NCBI RefSeq assembly: GCF_003332305.1
Contig: NZ_QOIO01000007.1
Span: 1 to 64,000, forward strand
DNA from: Microvirga aerophila
GTDB lineage: Bacteria > Pseudomonadota > Alphaproteobacteria > Rhizobiales > Beijerinckiaceae
Direction: 5' to 3'
DNA length: 64,000 bases
The notes under the pieces are model-generated. The model saw only the letters and a list, made by a program, of their open reading frames with translations, did not search any database and was not told the DNA's origin. The translations under genes and the position numbers were made by a program. Shown in pieces: positions 1 through 8,652 of the stretch (position 1 is its first letter; each line of letters begins with the position of its first letter).

Positions 1-1
1 T

Positions 2-778
2 GAAACTGTCGATCACGAGTATCGCATTGTTCGGCCCGATGGCAGCATGCGTCGGATCCATGCCACAGTGTTTGCCATCTTTGACCAGCATGGAAGGGTT
101 CGGCGGGTGGCCGGCATTGCCCGGGATGTCACGCAACATGACGGCTCGATGGTGTACCTGGTGGACACTGATGAAACCTCCCGACGTGAGCTGTCGCTTC
201 GGCTTCAGGAGGCAGGCTACCAAGTGAACAGGTTCGTATCCGCCCAAGCCTTCCTCGACGTCGCACCCGTGGTGGTGCCAGGCTGCGTGGTGCTGAGAAT
301 TCACGGGTCCGACCCCGACGAACTGATGTTACCCAGAGGGCTGAAGGGACGTCGCTTGGCCTTGCCAATTATCGTTGTCGGCGAAGCCGGCGGCAATGTG
401 TTGTTTGGGGTTCAGGCCATGAAGGCGGGAGCGGCCGATTTCTTAGATGTGCCGTATCGTCCAGACCAATTGATGGAGGCGGTGGCGTCTGCGCTTGCGT
501 CGATCCAGGACCGGGTGGAACGGGATCGGGCAGCGGACTTCGTGCGCGCGGGCATCGCCGCTTTGTCTGTCCGTGAGCGGGAGGTGCTGGATGGGCTGCT
601 GGCTGGCGGCACCAACAAGACGATTGCCCGAGACCTCGGGATCAGCCCCCGCACGGTTGAGGCTCACCGGGCCCGCATCATGGAGCGCCTAGGGGCACAA
701 AGCCTGCCTGAGCTGGTGCAGGTTGCCATGGCGGCGGGCTTGCAGGCGTCGGGTCGCTCCGATAACGGCACTCGCTGA
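2..778 (+). CDS. PAS / atypical receiver / LuxR-HTH regulator, 5' partial
   Basis: The frame is open from base 2, so the gene begins outside the window. The first 45 or so residues read as the end of a PAS/PAC domain (HEYRIVRPDGSMRRIHA, then VRRVAGIARDVTQ). A FixJ-like receiver starts around MVYLVDTDE, followed by a C-terminal LuxR/FixJ helix-turn-helix (LSVREREVLDGLLAG, NKTIARDLGISPRTVEAHRA). The receiver is unusual. The position that normally holds the phospho-accepting Asp (GCVVxDxRMP in FixJ) reads GCVVLRIHG, so Asp is replaced by Arg, and the usual KP pair near the end reads VP. Phosphorylation-independent control is therefore likely (inference). An internal ATG near 149 could start a receiver-HTH protein alone, but the PAS part is in frame and looks fused. 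Targets are unknown. Confidence 0.8.
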   Translation, partial: ETVDHEYRIVRPDGSMRRIHATVFAIFDQHGRVRRVAGIARDVTQHDGSMVYLVDTDETSRRELSLRLQEAGYQVNRFVSAQAFLDVAPVVVPGCVVLRIHGSDPDELMLPRGLKGRRLALPIIVVGEAGGNVLFGVQAMKAGAADFLDVPYRPDQLMEAVASALASIQDRVERDRAADFVRAGIAALSVREREVLDGLLAGGTNKTIARDLGISPRTVEAHRARIMERLGAQSLPELVQVAMAAGLQASGRSDNGTR

Positions 779-992
779 TCATCCTGAGCAAGGCACGGTG
801 TTTGAAGCCGCGGGTCTACGGCGAAGCCCGACTGCACGCGCCGCAAACGAATGTCTTGTTATGGCACTGAGCCGAAGTAAGCCGAACTTCCGCATAGGTG
901 GGATAAGCGGACCTTCATCCAATCCGCTCAACGTTACACATTGACCCGATCCGGACATTCCATGGATCGCCAACTGACACGTTCGGTCGAGT

Positions 993-2930
993 TCACTCCG
1001 GCATGCCCAGCTTGCGCCATGCCGCGTAGATCCGCGACCGCTGGGCCACGTAGGCCGGATGATCGGATTGTTCCAGGGCCTTGTAGCGGGTCAGCGTCAT
1101 CCCGGGCACGGCCCGCAGCCATCTCACCATCGGTTCACGCGCTTCCGCTTCGCGCCCCGTGAACACGTAGGCCGCCGCCAGCCAGCCATATGAGCTCGGA
1201 AAGCCCGGATCGGCATCGATTGCCTGCTGGATTGTCTCGACGGCGGCCTCGTCCTGCCCCAGGTGCAGTTGTGCCCCGCCGATGTACAGCAGCCAGTACA
1301 CCAGGAACGGATCGCGCGGGCTGAGGCGGATGCCTTGCCGCACGTACCCTTCCGTCTTCTCTGGTTGGCCGAGGAGAGCATAGTTCCACCCCATCTCGGT
1401 GTAGGGGACGGCCAGGTTGCGGTTCAGGCTCACGGCCCGCTCGGCCGCCGCAATGGCCTCCGCGCTACGCCGCTGTGCCCGACGCAGCAGCGCCTTGTAC
1501 TGGTGAGCCGCGGCATCGTCGGGCTTTAGGACAATGGCCTGGGCGATCAGTTCGTCAGCCTTCTGCAACGGGTCCGCAGGCGCATCCGTCCAGCGGTTGA
1601 GCACGTCCCGGATGTGCGTGAAGCCTAGGCCCGTGAGAGCAATGACCACGTGGGGATCCACCTTCAGGGCCTCCTCGAACAGGCGTCGCGCCGCCGCATT
1701 GTTATCCCTCGTCTGGCTCGCGTAGATCAGCGCCCAGCCGCGCATAGCCAAATCCGTCGAATCGGGATTGACGGGGCGCTCCCGCTGGCCGCGGCGGCTC
1801 TCAATGTCAATGAGCTTGACCCTGAGCGCGGAGGCAATCCCCGCCGTGATCTCGTTCTGCATCTCGATCAGGTCGGCGCGCGGACGGTCGAACCGCTCCG
1901 CCCATAGGTGAGCCCCTGTCTCGGCGTCGATGAGCTGGGCATTGACCCGCACTAGGCTGCTGCTGCGTCGGACGCTGCCCTCGAGCACGTAGCGCACGCT
2001 GAGGTCGCGGCCGATCTGCCGGATGTCGACGGGCTTGTTCTTGTAGGTGAAGGCGGTATTGCGCGCGATGACGAAGCTGCCGTCGATGCGTGACAGGTCC
2101 GCCGTGAGGTCCTCCGTGAGGCCGTCGGCGAAGTACTCTTGGTCCGGGTCGCCGCTCAAATTGTCAAAGGGGAGCACGACTAGGGACAGGCGGGATGCGG
2201 TGCGGCTCGGATCGGCTCCCACGGTGTTCGGTGCCGCTGCTGCGACAGGGGTGGTGGATGGCTTAGACGGGCCTTGGTTCCTGGCAAGAAAGAAACCGGT
2301 GCCGCCGAGAACTACGAGGGCTACCGCCGCGGCGACAGGAACGAGCCAGCGCCGCCTGTCTGGTGCCTCGGACGAGGCGTTAGCCGTGTAGGCGTCGAAG
2401 TGAACCCGATAGCACCGGACCGGCCGGGCGATGTTGCGCACGCTCTGCTCCCCCAGGTCCTCGAACTCGACGGGCAGCCGGTCACGAACCTGATCACGAA
2501 TCGAGCGCGAGACGCAGATGCCGCCAACATCAGCCAAGGCTTGCAGGCGCGCGGCGATGTTGACGCCGTCACCCAGGACATCGCCATCCTCGATGACCAC
2601 GTCGCCCAGATTGATGCCGATCCGGAACCGGATGCGGTGCTCCTCCGGGAACGATGTCTCGCGACTAGCCATGGCGAGCTGGAGCTCGGCCGCGCAGCGC
2701 ACGGCCTCGACGGGACTGGCGAATTCGACCAGCAGGCCATCACCCATGGTCTTGACGAGCCGCCCGCCATGCCGGGCGATGGCCGGGTCGATTAGGGCTC
2801 GGCGGGACGCCTTTAGGCGTGCGATCGTACCCTCCTCGTCGAGCCCGATCAGCCGCGAGTAGCCCGCCACATCAGCGCACACGATGGTCACCAGCTTGCG
2901 CTCCATTGAGCGCTCCATGAAGCGGTTCAA
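993..2930 (-). CDS. Class III adenylate/guanylate cyclase with TolB-like and TPR domains
   Basis: 645 residues. The N-terminal cyclase domain (about 10-175) keeps the metal-binding aspartates (CADVAGYS and KTMGDG) and the catalytic Asn/Arg pair (GDGVNIAARLQ), so cyclic nucleotide synthesis from ATP is plausible. One membrane segment follows near 193-215 (LVPVAAAVALVVLGGTGFF). Next comes a TolB-N-like domain (LVVLPFDNLSGDPDQEYFADGL), then TPR repeats to the C-terminus. This cyclase-TM-TolB-TPR layout is a common multicopy family in Hyphomicrobiales. The cyclase faces the cytoplasm and the TPR part is probably periplasmic (inference). It is divergent from the truncated paralogue at 3321. The start at 2930 has another Met four codons later. 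Confidence 0.9.
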   Translation of the reverse strand: MNRFMERSMERKLVTIVCADVAGYSRLIGLDEEGTIARLKASRRALIDPAIARHGGRLVKTMGDGLLVEFASPVEAVRCAAELQLAMASRETSFPEEHRIRFRIGINLGDVVIEDGDVLGDGVNIAARLQALADVGGICVSRSIRDQVRDRLPVEFEDLGEQSVRNIARPVRCYRVHFDAYTANASSEAPDRRRWLVPVAAAVALVVLGGTGFFLARNQGPSKPSTTPVAAAAPNTVGADPSRTASRLSLVVLPFDNLSGDPDQEYFADGLTEDLTADLSRIDGSFVIARNTAFTYKNKPVDIRQIGRDLSVRYVLEGSVRRSSSLVRVNAQLIDAETGAHLWAERFDRPRADLIEMQNEITAGIASALRVKLIDIESRRGQRERPVNPDSTDLAMRGWALIYASQTRDNNAAARRLFEEALKVDPHVVIALTGLGFTHIRDVLNRWTDAPADPLQKADELIAQAIVLKPDDAAAHQYKALLRRAQRRSAEAIAAAERAVSLNRNLAVPYTEMGWNYALLGQPEKTEGYVRQGIRLSPRDPFLVYWLLYIGGAQLHLGQDEAAVETIQQAIDADPGFPSSYGWLAAAYVFTGREAEAREPMVRWLRAVPGMTLTRYKALEQSDHPAYVAQRSRIYAAWRKLGMPE

Positions 2931-3320
2931 CCTAACGTCTGAAGCCTACCCCCAGGGCATCGGCGGGGGAAGCCATTGCCCGCGCTGCGACCTGCGAACA
3001 AATCGGAGCATACGTCGCAAGCTCACTGTCCGAACGGCAGGTCTTGGCACCTCTCGGACGTAGGCCCAGAGTCTGCTCTCACGACGAACATCGGACGCTC
3101 CTGGAGGTCGAGAGATCGGCAGAGGATGACCCTGAGCCGACTTTGGCGCTGAGGCAGCATAGGTCACGATCCCCCTAAGATGGTCGACCGTCAGACCGTC
3201 GCCTCCAGAATGTCCCGATGGTATCATGATCGGGCTGTGTGACGACGGTCGCTTGGTCAAGGACCAAGCGGTCCACTGACACCGACTTCAGCCGGCAGAT
3301 CTCCTGAAGGAGAAGCAGCC
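2931..3320. other. Intergenic region between two divergent cyclase genes
   Basis: 390 bases with no credible gene. It must hold the promoters of both cyclase genes. A ribosome-binding site (AAGGAGAAGCAGCC) lies directly before the ATG at 3321. It also contains one copy of a 20-base motif that recurs at 5403. The ORF on the minus strand here has no recognisable protein character. Confidence 0.6.
3114..3133 (+). repeat. Dispersed 20-base motif, copy 1
   Basis: GATCGGCAGAGGATGACCCT here matches the copy at 5403-5422 in 19 of 20 bases, and similarity continues weakly on both sides. Both copies lie in non-coding DNA beside cyclase or oxidoreductase genes. It may be a remnant of a dispersed intergenic element; its function is unknown. 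Confidence 0.5.
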
Positions 3321-3685
3321 ATGGCGACAGCATGGGTTGAGCGGCGGTTGGCAGCGATCCTGGCCGCCCACGTCGTCGGGTACTCTCACCTCGTGGAACA
3401 AGACGAGGCGGGCACCCTGGCGGCCCTAAAGACGCTCCGCCGCGAGGTCATTGATCCGCTCCTGGCCGAGCATCATGGGCGCATCGTCAAGTTGATGGGT
3501 GATGGGGCGCTCGCAGAGTTTGGTTCGGTCGTTGACGCTGTGGCCTGCGCGGTCGCCGTGCAGAAGGGTGTGGCGGATCAGCAAGACAGCGTCCCATCCG
3601 AGCGCCGCATCGTCTTCCGCATCGGGATCAACCTCGGTGACGTTGTGGTCGAGGGCGATGATCTGCTGGGCGATGGCGTCAACAT
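3321..3685 (+). pseudogene. Truncated class III cyclase (N-terminal fragment)
   Basis: About 121 residues align with the cyclase domain of the intact neighbour at 993-2930: WVERRLAAILAAHVVGYS, KLMGDGALAEF, RIGINLGDVVVEGDDLLGDGVN. The first catalytic metal-binding Asp is His here (AAHVVGYS against CADVAGYS). The gene stops being cyclase after GDGVN, exactly where the inverted repeat of the IS6 element begins at 3686. The frame then runs five codons into the element to a stop at 3701. The rest of the cyclase, the TolB-like and the TPR domains are absent from the far side of the element. Upstream sequence and RBS are intact, so a short protein may still be made, but catalysis is not possible. 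Confidence 0.85.
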
Positions 3686-4498
3686 GGCACCGTTGCATTA
3701 ACCGTGGTCGTGTAGCGAGGGATAGCCAATCGAAGAATCGTTCTGTTGTCTCTGTTCAAGCGCCGCCGTTTTCCCGTCGCGATCATCCTGCTGTGCGTGC
3801 GCTGGTACTGCAAGTACGGGATCAGCTATCGCGATCTCGCCGAAATGATGTCCGAGCGCGGGGTCAGCGTCAATCCAAGCACGATCTTTCGTTGGGTCCA
3901 GCGCTATGCCCCAGAGATTGAGAAGCGGGTGCGACCATACCAGGGGCATCGTTCAGGCTCATGGCGGGTGGATGAGACCTATGTACGAGTTGGCGGACGC
4001 TGGCAATACTTGTTTCGAGCGGTTGATAAACATGGTCGGCTGATTGCCTTCATGCTGTCCAATCGGCGGGATGCTGGAGCGGCTTATCGCTTCCTGCGCA
4101 AAGCTCTAAAGGCCATGAGCGGCTATCCTCCCTCATCCATCACGACCGACAAATTGGCTTCGTATCCAAAGGCCATCCGGCGCTTGCAGGGCGAAGGGCT
4201 GCTATCGAAGAATGTTGAACACCGCACCTCGAAATATTTGAATAACATCATTGAGGCAGATCACGGCGCGTTCAAGCGGATAATTCGGCCGACGCGCGGC
4301 TTCCAAACGATGAAAACCGCCGCCGCGACCCTGACGGGTTTTGAAACAATGCGCATGATCCGCCGCGGTCACTGCATCCAGCGGAAGCGTCAGGCGACAG
4401 GCGAAGTCCGTCTCGTCAATCAGCTCTTCGGTCTTGCAGCCTGAATGACCCGCTCGACGGCGTTCGCTATGCCCCTTTCAAGTTGCTGCAATAGTGCC
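3686..4498 (+). mobile_element. IS6-family insertion sequence, complete, no target duplication
   Basis: 813 bp, bounded by imperfect terminal inverted repeats. The left end begins GGCACCGTTGCATTAACC and the right end read inward begins GGCACTATTGCAGCAAC, both matching the IS6/IS26 end consensus (GGCACTGTTGCAAA). It carries one transposase gene. The 8 bases outside each end (gtcaacat and cccctgaa) do not match, so there is no target-site duplication. Each flank is half of a different gene. This is what an IS6-type adjacent deletion, or recombination between two copies, leaves behind. Confidence 0.9.
3746..4444 (+). CDS. IS6-family transposase
   Basis: 232 residues, full length for the family. 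A short N-terminal helix-turn-helix (ISYRDLAEMMSERGVSV, STIFRWVQRY) precedes a DDE catalytic domain with D76 (WRVDETYV), D135 (ITTDKLASY) and E170 (NNIIEADHG) in place, followed by the usual FKRIIRPTRGFQ stretch. The start used is TTG (LSLFKRRRFP). Expected to carry out replicative transposition and cointegrate formation. No frameshift is seen, so it is probably active. Confidence 0.93.
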   Translation: MSLFKRRRFPVAIILLCVRWYCKYGISYRDLAEMMSERGVSVNPSTIFRWVQRYAPEIEKRVRPYQGHRSGSWRVDETYVRVGGRWQYLFRAVDKHGRLIAFMLSNRRDAGAAYRFLRKALKAMSGYPPSSITTDKLASYPKAIRRLQGEGLLSKNVEHRTSKYLNNIIEADHGAFKRIIRPTRGFQTMKTAAATLTGFETMRMIRRGHCIQRKRQATGEVRLVNQLFGLAA

Positions 4499-5244
4499 CC
4501 CCTGAAAGGGCTGGCTCGGGCGTGGAAGGGCGTGTTGGTGACTACGACCAGCCGGACACCCTGGCCCAAGCCTATTCCGGCCTCGACCGCCTGCTTCTGA
4601 TCCCCACCTCAGATCAGCGTCCCGGCAAGCGGGGTGAGCAGAACGTTGCGGCCATCAAGGCAGCCATCGCGGCAGGCGTGAAGCACATCATCTTCATGTC
4701 GGCCGCTGGCACACGTGAGCAGGAGGAGCCGAACATCGGCGCCTCCTACTGGGTGGGCGAGCAGTACCTGATCAAGAATGCTCCTCGCTGGACCATCCTT
4801 CGCATGAACTACTATGCCGAGGCGCTTGCCATGGAGGTGGCCTCTGCTGTGGGATCGGGAGCGCTCACCGGGGTTGCCGAGAACCGCGTGGCATTTGTCA
4901 CCCGCGATGACATCGCTGCTGCGGCAGCGGGCATCCTGCTCGGTCAGGGACACGCGGGCGCGATCTACAACGCCACGGGTGACAGGGCCTACACAGGTGC
5001 GGAGCGGGCCGCCCTGATCTCTGAGATCACTGGCAAGCCACTTGGCTTTGTCGCGGTCCCGGCGGATGCGCTGCGAGGAGGAATGGCGAAGGCAGGACTA
5101 CCGGAGAGTGTCATCAACACGTGGGTGAGCATCCAGAACGACTTTGCGGCGGGAGCATTCGACATCGTGACAGGCGACGTGGAACGTCTCGCAGGCCGCG
5201 CCCCGAAGTCGCTTCGTGACGCACTGTCGCCAGCACTGCGCTGA
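4499..5244 (+). pseudogene. NmrA/QorB-type NAD(P)-binding oxidoreductase, N-terminus lost
   Basis: The 240-codon frame from GTG 4522 encodes most of an atypical short-chain dehydrogenase of the NmrA/QOR2 type (EGRVGDYDQPDTLAQAYSG, LDRLLLIPTS, GVKHIIFMSAAG, ILRMNYYAEAL). Family members are about 285 residues and start with a GxxGxxG dinucleotide-binding loop. That loop and the first 45 or so residues are missing because the IS6 element ends at 4498. The frame continues back only nine codons to a stop inside the element end. A shortened protein could be translated but should not bind NAD(P)H normally. Confidence 0.82.
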
Positions 5245-5250
5245 GGTCCG

Positions 5251-5280
5251 GAGGCAGGCCGGAGAATTCCGGCCTGCCTC
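5251..5280 (+). terminator. Strong hairpin after the NmrA-type gene
   Basis: A perfect 13-bp stem (GAGGCAGGCCGGA paired with TCCGGCCTGCCTC) with a four-base loop starts 7 bases after the stop at 5244. There is no clear T-run, so it may end transcription weakly or protect the mRNA 3' end. Confidence 0.65.
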
Positions 5281-5402
5281 ATCATGCACTTGCCAGCTCC
5301 ATTATGGATTTGGCCTGTCTACCGGTAACGTCAAGAAATGGCACTTTTCGGAAGTAAGACGAATGTCAGGGCAGGAACAGCGGACGTTCCTGAGGAGGAG
5401 GG

Positions 5403-5422
5403 GATCGGCAGAGAATGACCCT
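5403..5422 (+). repeat. Dispersed 20-base motif, copy 2
   Basis: GATCGGCAGAGAATGACCCT, 19 of 20 bases identical to the copy at 3114-3133. It lies in the 216-base gap between the NmrA-type gene and the deacylase gene, a gap with no gene of its own. Confidence 0.5.
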
Positions 5423-5460
5423 TTGCAGACCTTTGATATCACCCCCCGCGCTGACACCTC

Positions 5461-7062
5461 TCACGACAGAACTGGAAGCATGCGACCGGGTTGAGCTCCA
5501 GTCGGCGCACCGTCTTGGATGATGGCTTCGCCATTGACCCAGACATGGCTGATGCCAACAGGCATCAGCGTAGGTTCGTCGAAGGTGGCGCGGTCCGCGA
5601 CACTCTCTTCGAAGAGAACGATGTCGGCCATCATGTCCGGCCGGACCAATCCGCGATCCAGAAGCGAAAAGCGTTGCGCGGCAATCGACGTCATGCGCCG
5701 TACGGCATCCTCGAGGGAAAACCAGCCCTTGTCGCGACGCAACGGGCCAACGATCCGAGGGAAGGTGCCGAAGGCACGCGGGTGCGGTTTCGTGCCGGGG
5801 CGAGGCAGGCCGTCCGACCCGACCATGTGCAGACGATGGCAACAGGCCGCATGCAGATCGCTCTCGTCTAGCTGAAAAAGAATGACGCCTGTTTGCCCAT
5901 CATCCTCTTCGACAAGGCGAATGAGAAGGTCGTAGGGTGCAGTCGTCTCGCGCTCGGCCGCCGCTCGCATGCTCAGGCCCTCAAGATGCTTGAGCCCGGG
6001 GTTGTTGACGCCCGAAATGCGCACATTGTCCCAGCCGATCAGGGAAAGTTTGCTCTGGCCATGGAAAGCCGGGCCGCCATTCTCGACCCAGCGGCGCAGG
6101 ACAGGCCCAATTTCGGGATCGCGCAGCCTCTGCTTGAGCTGATCGAGGCCGCCTTCGAGCGCGGCTGGGGGAAGAAGCTGCAGGAGATAGGTGCTGCCGG
6201 CCGGATAGGGGTACATATCGAAGCTGATGTCGATCCCTTCCTTCCGTGCGGCTTCGAGAGCTTCCAGAGTGCGAGGAATCTGCCCCCAGTTGGGTCGCCC
6301 AGCCGATTGAAGATGCGAGAGGAGACCAGCCGCACCGGACAGCCGGAGAATCTCGATGAACTCTTCGATCGCGGGCACGAGCTGGTCTTCATAGCTGCGC
6401 ACATGCGCGGTCATCAGCCGTCCGCGCGCCTTCACTACCTTCGCTAGCGCCACCAGCTCGTCGAGATCGGCGAAGGCGCTCGGGGGATAGACCAGCCCGA
6501 GAGAGAGGCCGATGGCACCCTGCTCAAGCTGCCGATCGAGCAGGCTCTCCATGGCCGCAATCTCGTCTGGTGTCGGCGGGCGCCGGTCATAGCCCATGAC
6601 TGCCAGCCGCAGGGCTGCGTGGCCGACTAGCGAGACGACATTAATGGCGACGCCTTGATGAAGACGCTCACGATAGTCCGAGAAGTCATCGAAGATCTCC
6701 TCAGGCGCCAATTGCCCGAGCAGTCCCGCGAAATGCTTGCGCAGGTCCTCCCGGGATCGTTCCCGAGCCGGATAAAGAGAGAAGCTGCAGTTGCCGACGA
6801 CCACAGTGGTGACGCCCTGTAGCGCCTTTTCAGGTCGGTTCGGTTCGCGAATGCAGATCAGATCGTCATGGCAATGAGCATCGATGAACCCCGGCGCAAG
6901 ATAGCGGTCCTGGGCATTGATGATGGTCGTCTTTGTTCCTGCTGCGAGATGCGAGCCAACGGCGGCGATCCGTCCGTCTACCACATGCACGTCACCCCGA
7001 AACCAGGGAGATCCTGTTCCGTCAATGATCCGGGCGTTCCGGATAAGCCAGTTCTGCGTCAT
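5461..7062 (-). CDS. N-acyl-D-amino-acid deacylase (D-aminoacylase) family
   Basis: 533 residues, an amidohydrolase-superfamily TIM-barrel enzyme. Family members hydrolyse N-acyl-D-amino acids to the D-amino acid and a carboxylate. Visible metal and catalytic features are HxH in DAHCHDD (61-67), the metal-bridging Cys92 (GNCSF), His220 (MTAHVRS), His250 (LLSHLQS) and the Asp in GSDGLP (417). The first two His positions after the barrel start agree with the known D-aminoacylase pattern. It is the last gene of a minus-strand block that starts with the peptide importer. The neighbouring D-threonine aldolase/D-serine dehydratase homologue supports D-amino-acid catabolism. The 253-base gap upstream holds nothing I can identify. 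Confidence 0.9.
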   Translation of the reverse strand: MTQNWLIRNARIIDGTGSPWFRGDVHVVDGRIAAVGSHLAAGTKTTIINAQDRYLAPGFIDAHCHDDLICIREPNRPEKALQGVTTVVVGNCSFSLYPARERSREDLRKHFAGLLGQLAPEEIFDDFSDYRERLHQGVAINVVSLVGHAALRLAVMGYDRRPPTPDEIAAMESLLDRQLEQGAIGLSLGLVYPPSAFADLDELVALAKVVKARGRLMTAHVRSYEDQLVPAIEEFIEILRLSGAAGLLSHLQSAGRPNWGQIPRTLEALEAARKEGIDISFDMYPYPAGSTYLLQLLPPAALEGGLDQLKQRLRDPEIGPVLRRWVENGGPAFHGQSKLSLIGWDNVRISGVNNPGLKHLEGLSMRAAAERETTAPYDLLIRLVEEDDGQTGVILFQLDESDLHAACCHRLHMVGSDGLPRPGTKPHPRAFGTFPRIVGPLRRDKGWFSLEDAVRRMTSIAAQRFSLLDRGLVRPDMMADIVLFEESVADRATFDEPTLMPVGISHVWVNGEAIIQDGAPTGAQPGRMLPVLS

Positions 7063-7315
7063 TGTATCCTCGATAGCACAAAAGGGGAGTGTGGTCCTAA
7101 CGTTTCAGCCTCTGGCCTTGCCTATCGGGAGGGGCATGTATTCGGCGAAACCCGTGATTTTTCAGCAACCGGCCAGCCGCGAAAAACGCGCTAACGTCGC
7201 GCCCGACCAACCTAGTCCAGACCTCGCGCCGGTCGGCATCGGATTGGCGTTGGGGCGCGGGATACCACGATGGGATCTCCAGACAACGCGTCGGACCAGG
7301 GCAGGTGGAGACACG

Positions 7316-8377
7316 TCAGGCAACCTTGCCGCGCGCGGCGACGGGAACCGTGCCGACGACGTCATCGCCGCGCACGAGCGTCACCTCGTCGAAGAGATTT
7401 GACACGGGGCAGGCGTGGTTGGGAATGATGCGGACCATATCGCCGACCCGGGGCTTTGCCGTCGAGCGTGTCAGATCGACGGTGCCGTGCTCCTCGCTCA
7501 AGGAGGCAATCACGGCGTCGGGGTATTCGACGATGCGGCCGAAGCCCTGAAGGCCCAAAGTGTCGCTGGTGAGCGTCTTCGAGCCTGCATCGAGGATTGC
7601 ACGCGTGTTGGTCGGGCGCGACACCACAGTCGCGAGAACCGACAGGGCGCAGTCCTCAAAGCCGCCGACGCCCTCATGAACCTGGAACCGGTCAAGATAG
7701 ATGTAGGTGCCGGGACGGTACTCGGTGGCCGCACCGTTTTCGCCGCTGTGCCAGAGGTCCGGCGTCCCGCCCGTCGAGACGATCTCCGGCGCAAGGCCGG
7801 CTTCCCTTAATAGAACGGTGGCGCGTGCGAGCCACGCATTCGCCTGCGCTGTTGCGCCTTTGGCTGGATAGGTCATTAAGCCAGCAAAGCGCAGTCCGTC
7901 GGACGCATTGATGTAACGAGCAAGGGCAAGCGCCTCCTCGGGCGTCTGCACGCCTGCCCGCGCTCCGCCCGTGTCACATTCCACAAGCACGGGGAGGGTG
8001 ATGCCGGATTCAGAGAATGTTCGCGAATATCCGTCGATGGTGGTGATACTGTCTGCAGTAACCTTGAGAGCCGCGCGCTTGGCGAGCGCCAGAAGGCGTT
8101 TCAACTTGGGCTCACCGAGAAAGTTGTAGGGCAGAAGAATGTCCCTAAGACCGGCGTCGACCATCACTTCGGCCTCGCCGATTTTCTGGCAGGTAATCCC
8201 GATGGCGCCGAGCTCCATCTGCCTCTTGGCAAATTGCGGCAGTTTGTGCGTCTTGATGTGGGGGCGCAGCTTCACGCCGTTCGCATCGGCATAATCCTGA
8301 GCGCGTTTCAAATTGACTTCAACGCGGTCGATGTCGATCAGGACGACAGGGGTATCGAGTTCATGAATCTTGGCCAT
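7316..8377 (-). CDS. PLP-dependent D-threonine aldolase / D-serine dehydratase-like enzyme
   Basis: 353 residues, fold-type III (alanine racemase N-terminal barrel) plus the D-Ser dehydratase-like C-terminal domain. The Schiff-base lysine is in RPHIKTHK (about residue 42). The C-terminal metal site HxC is present (NHACP, about 321-323), typical of eukaryotic-type D-serine dehydratase and D-threonine aldolase. The reaction is either cleavage of D-3-hydroxyamino acids to glycine and an aldehyde or deamination of D-serine; sequence alone does not decide. Context with a D-aminoacylase and a peptide importer fits removal of D-amino acids released from imported compounds. Confidence 0.88.
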   Translation of the reverse strand: MAKIHELDTPVVLIDIDRVEVNLKRAQDYADANGVKLRPHIKTHKLPQFAKRQMELGAIGITCQKIGEAEVMVDAGLRDILLPYNFLGEPKLKRLLALAKRAALKVTADSITTIDGYSRTFSESGITLPVLVECDTGGARAGVQTPEEALALARYINASDGLRFAGLMTYPAKGATAQANAWLARATVLLREAGLAPEIVSTGGTPDLWHSGENGAATEYRPGTYIYLDRFQVHEGVGGFEDCALSVLATVVSRPTNTRAILDAGSKTLTSDTLGLQGFGRIVEYPDAVIASLSEEHGTVDLTRSTAKPRVGDMVRIIPNHACPVSNLFDEVTLVRGDDVVGTVPVAARGKVA

Positions 8378-8389
8378 CGGGAATTCCTC

Positions 8390-8542
8390 TCACGAGATCG
8401 CTCGGACGAAGGGCAGGTTGCCGGCCGTGAGGCCGCCAACCACCGGCAGGGCGACTCCCGTAATTCGGGCCGCCAAAGGCGATGCGAGAAATACTGCCGC
8501 ATTCGCCACGTCGACGGGCTCTACAATGCGGCCGAGAGGGTA
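8390..8542 (-). pseudogene. C-terminal remnant of a short-chain dehydrogenase/reductase
   Basis: About 50 codons read [19 protein letters not shown] then [18 protein letters not shown], the standard end of a classical SDR (the GR..EP.DVA..V.FLAS......TG..L.VDGG block). No Rossmann start, catalytic Ser or YxxxK is found upstream; the next gene, an ABC ATPase, begins its own stop at 8653. It ends 13 bases before the aldolase gene. This is the tail of a dehydrogenase gene lost by deletion, probably once part of the same catabolic operon. Confidence 0.75.
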
Positions 8543-8652
8543 TGGGCGGGGACCTTCTCCAGCAGGCGAGAAGCCTTCCTGACCCGATGGTCTCACGCTT
8601 TGGTCGCGAGGATCGCTTAGGGCCATCCTATGAGCGACGTGACCACAGGGTA

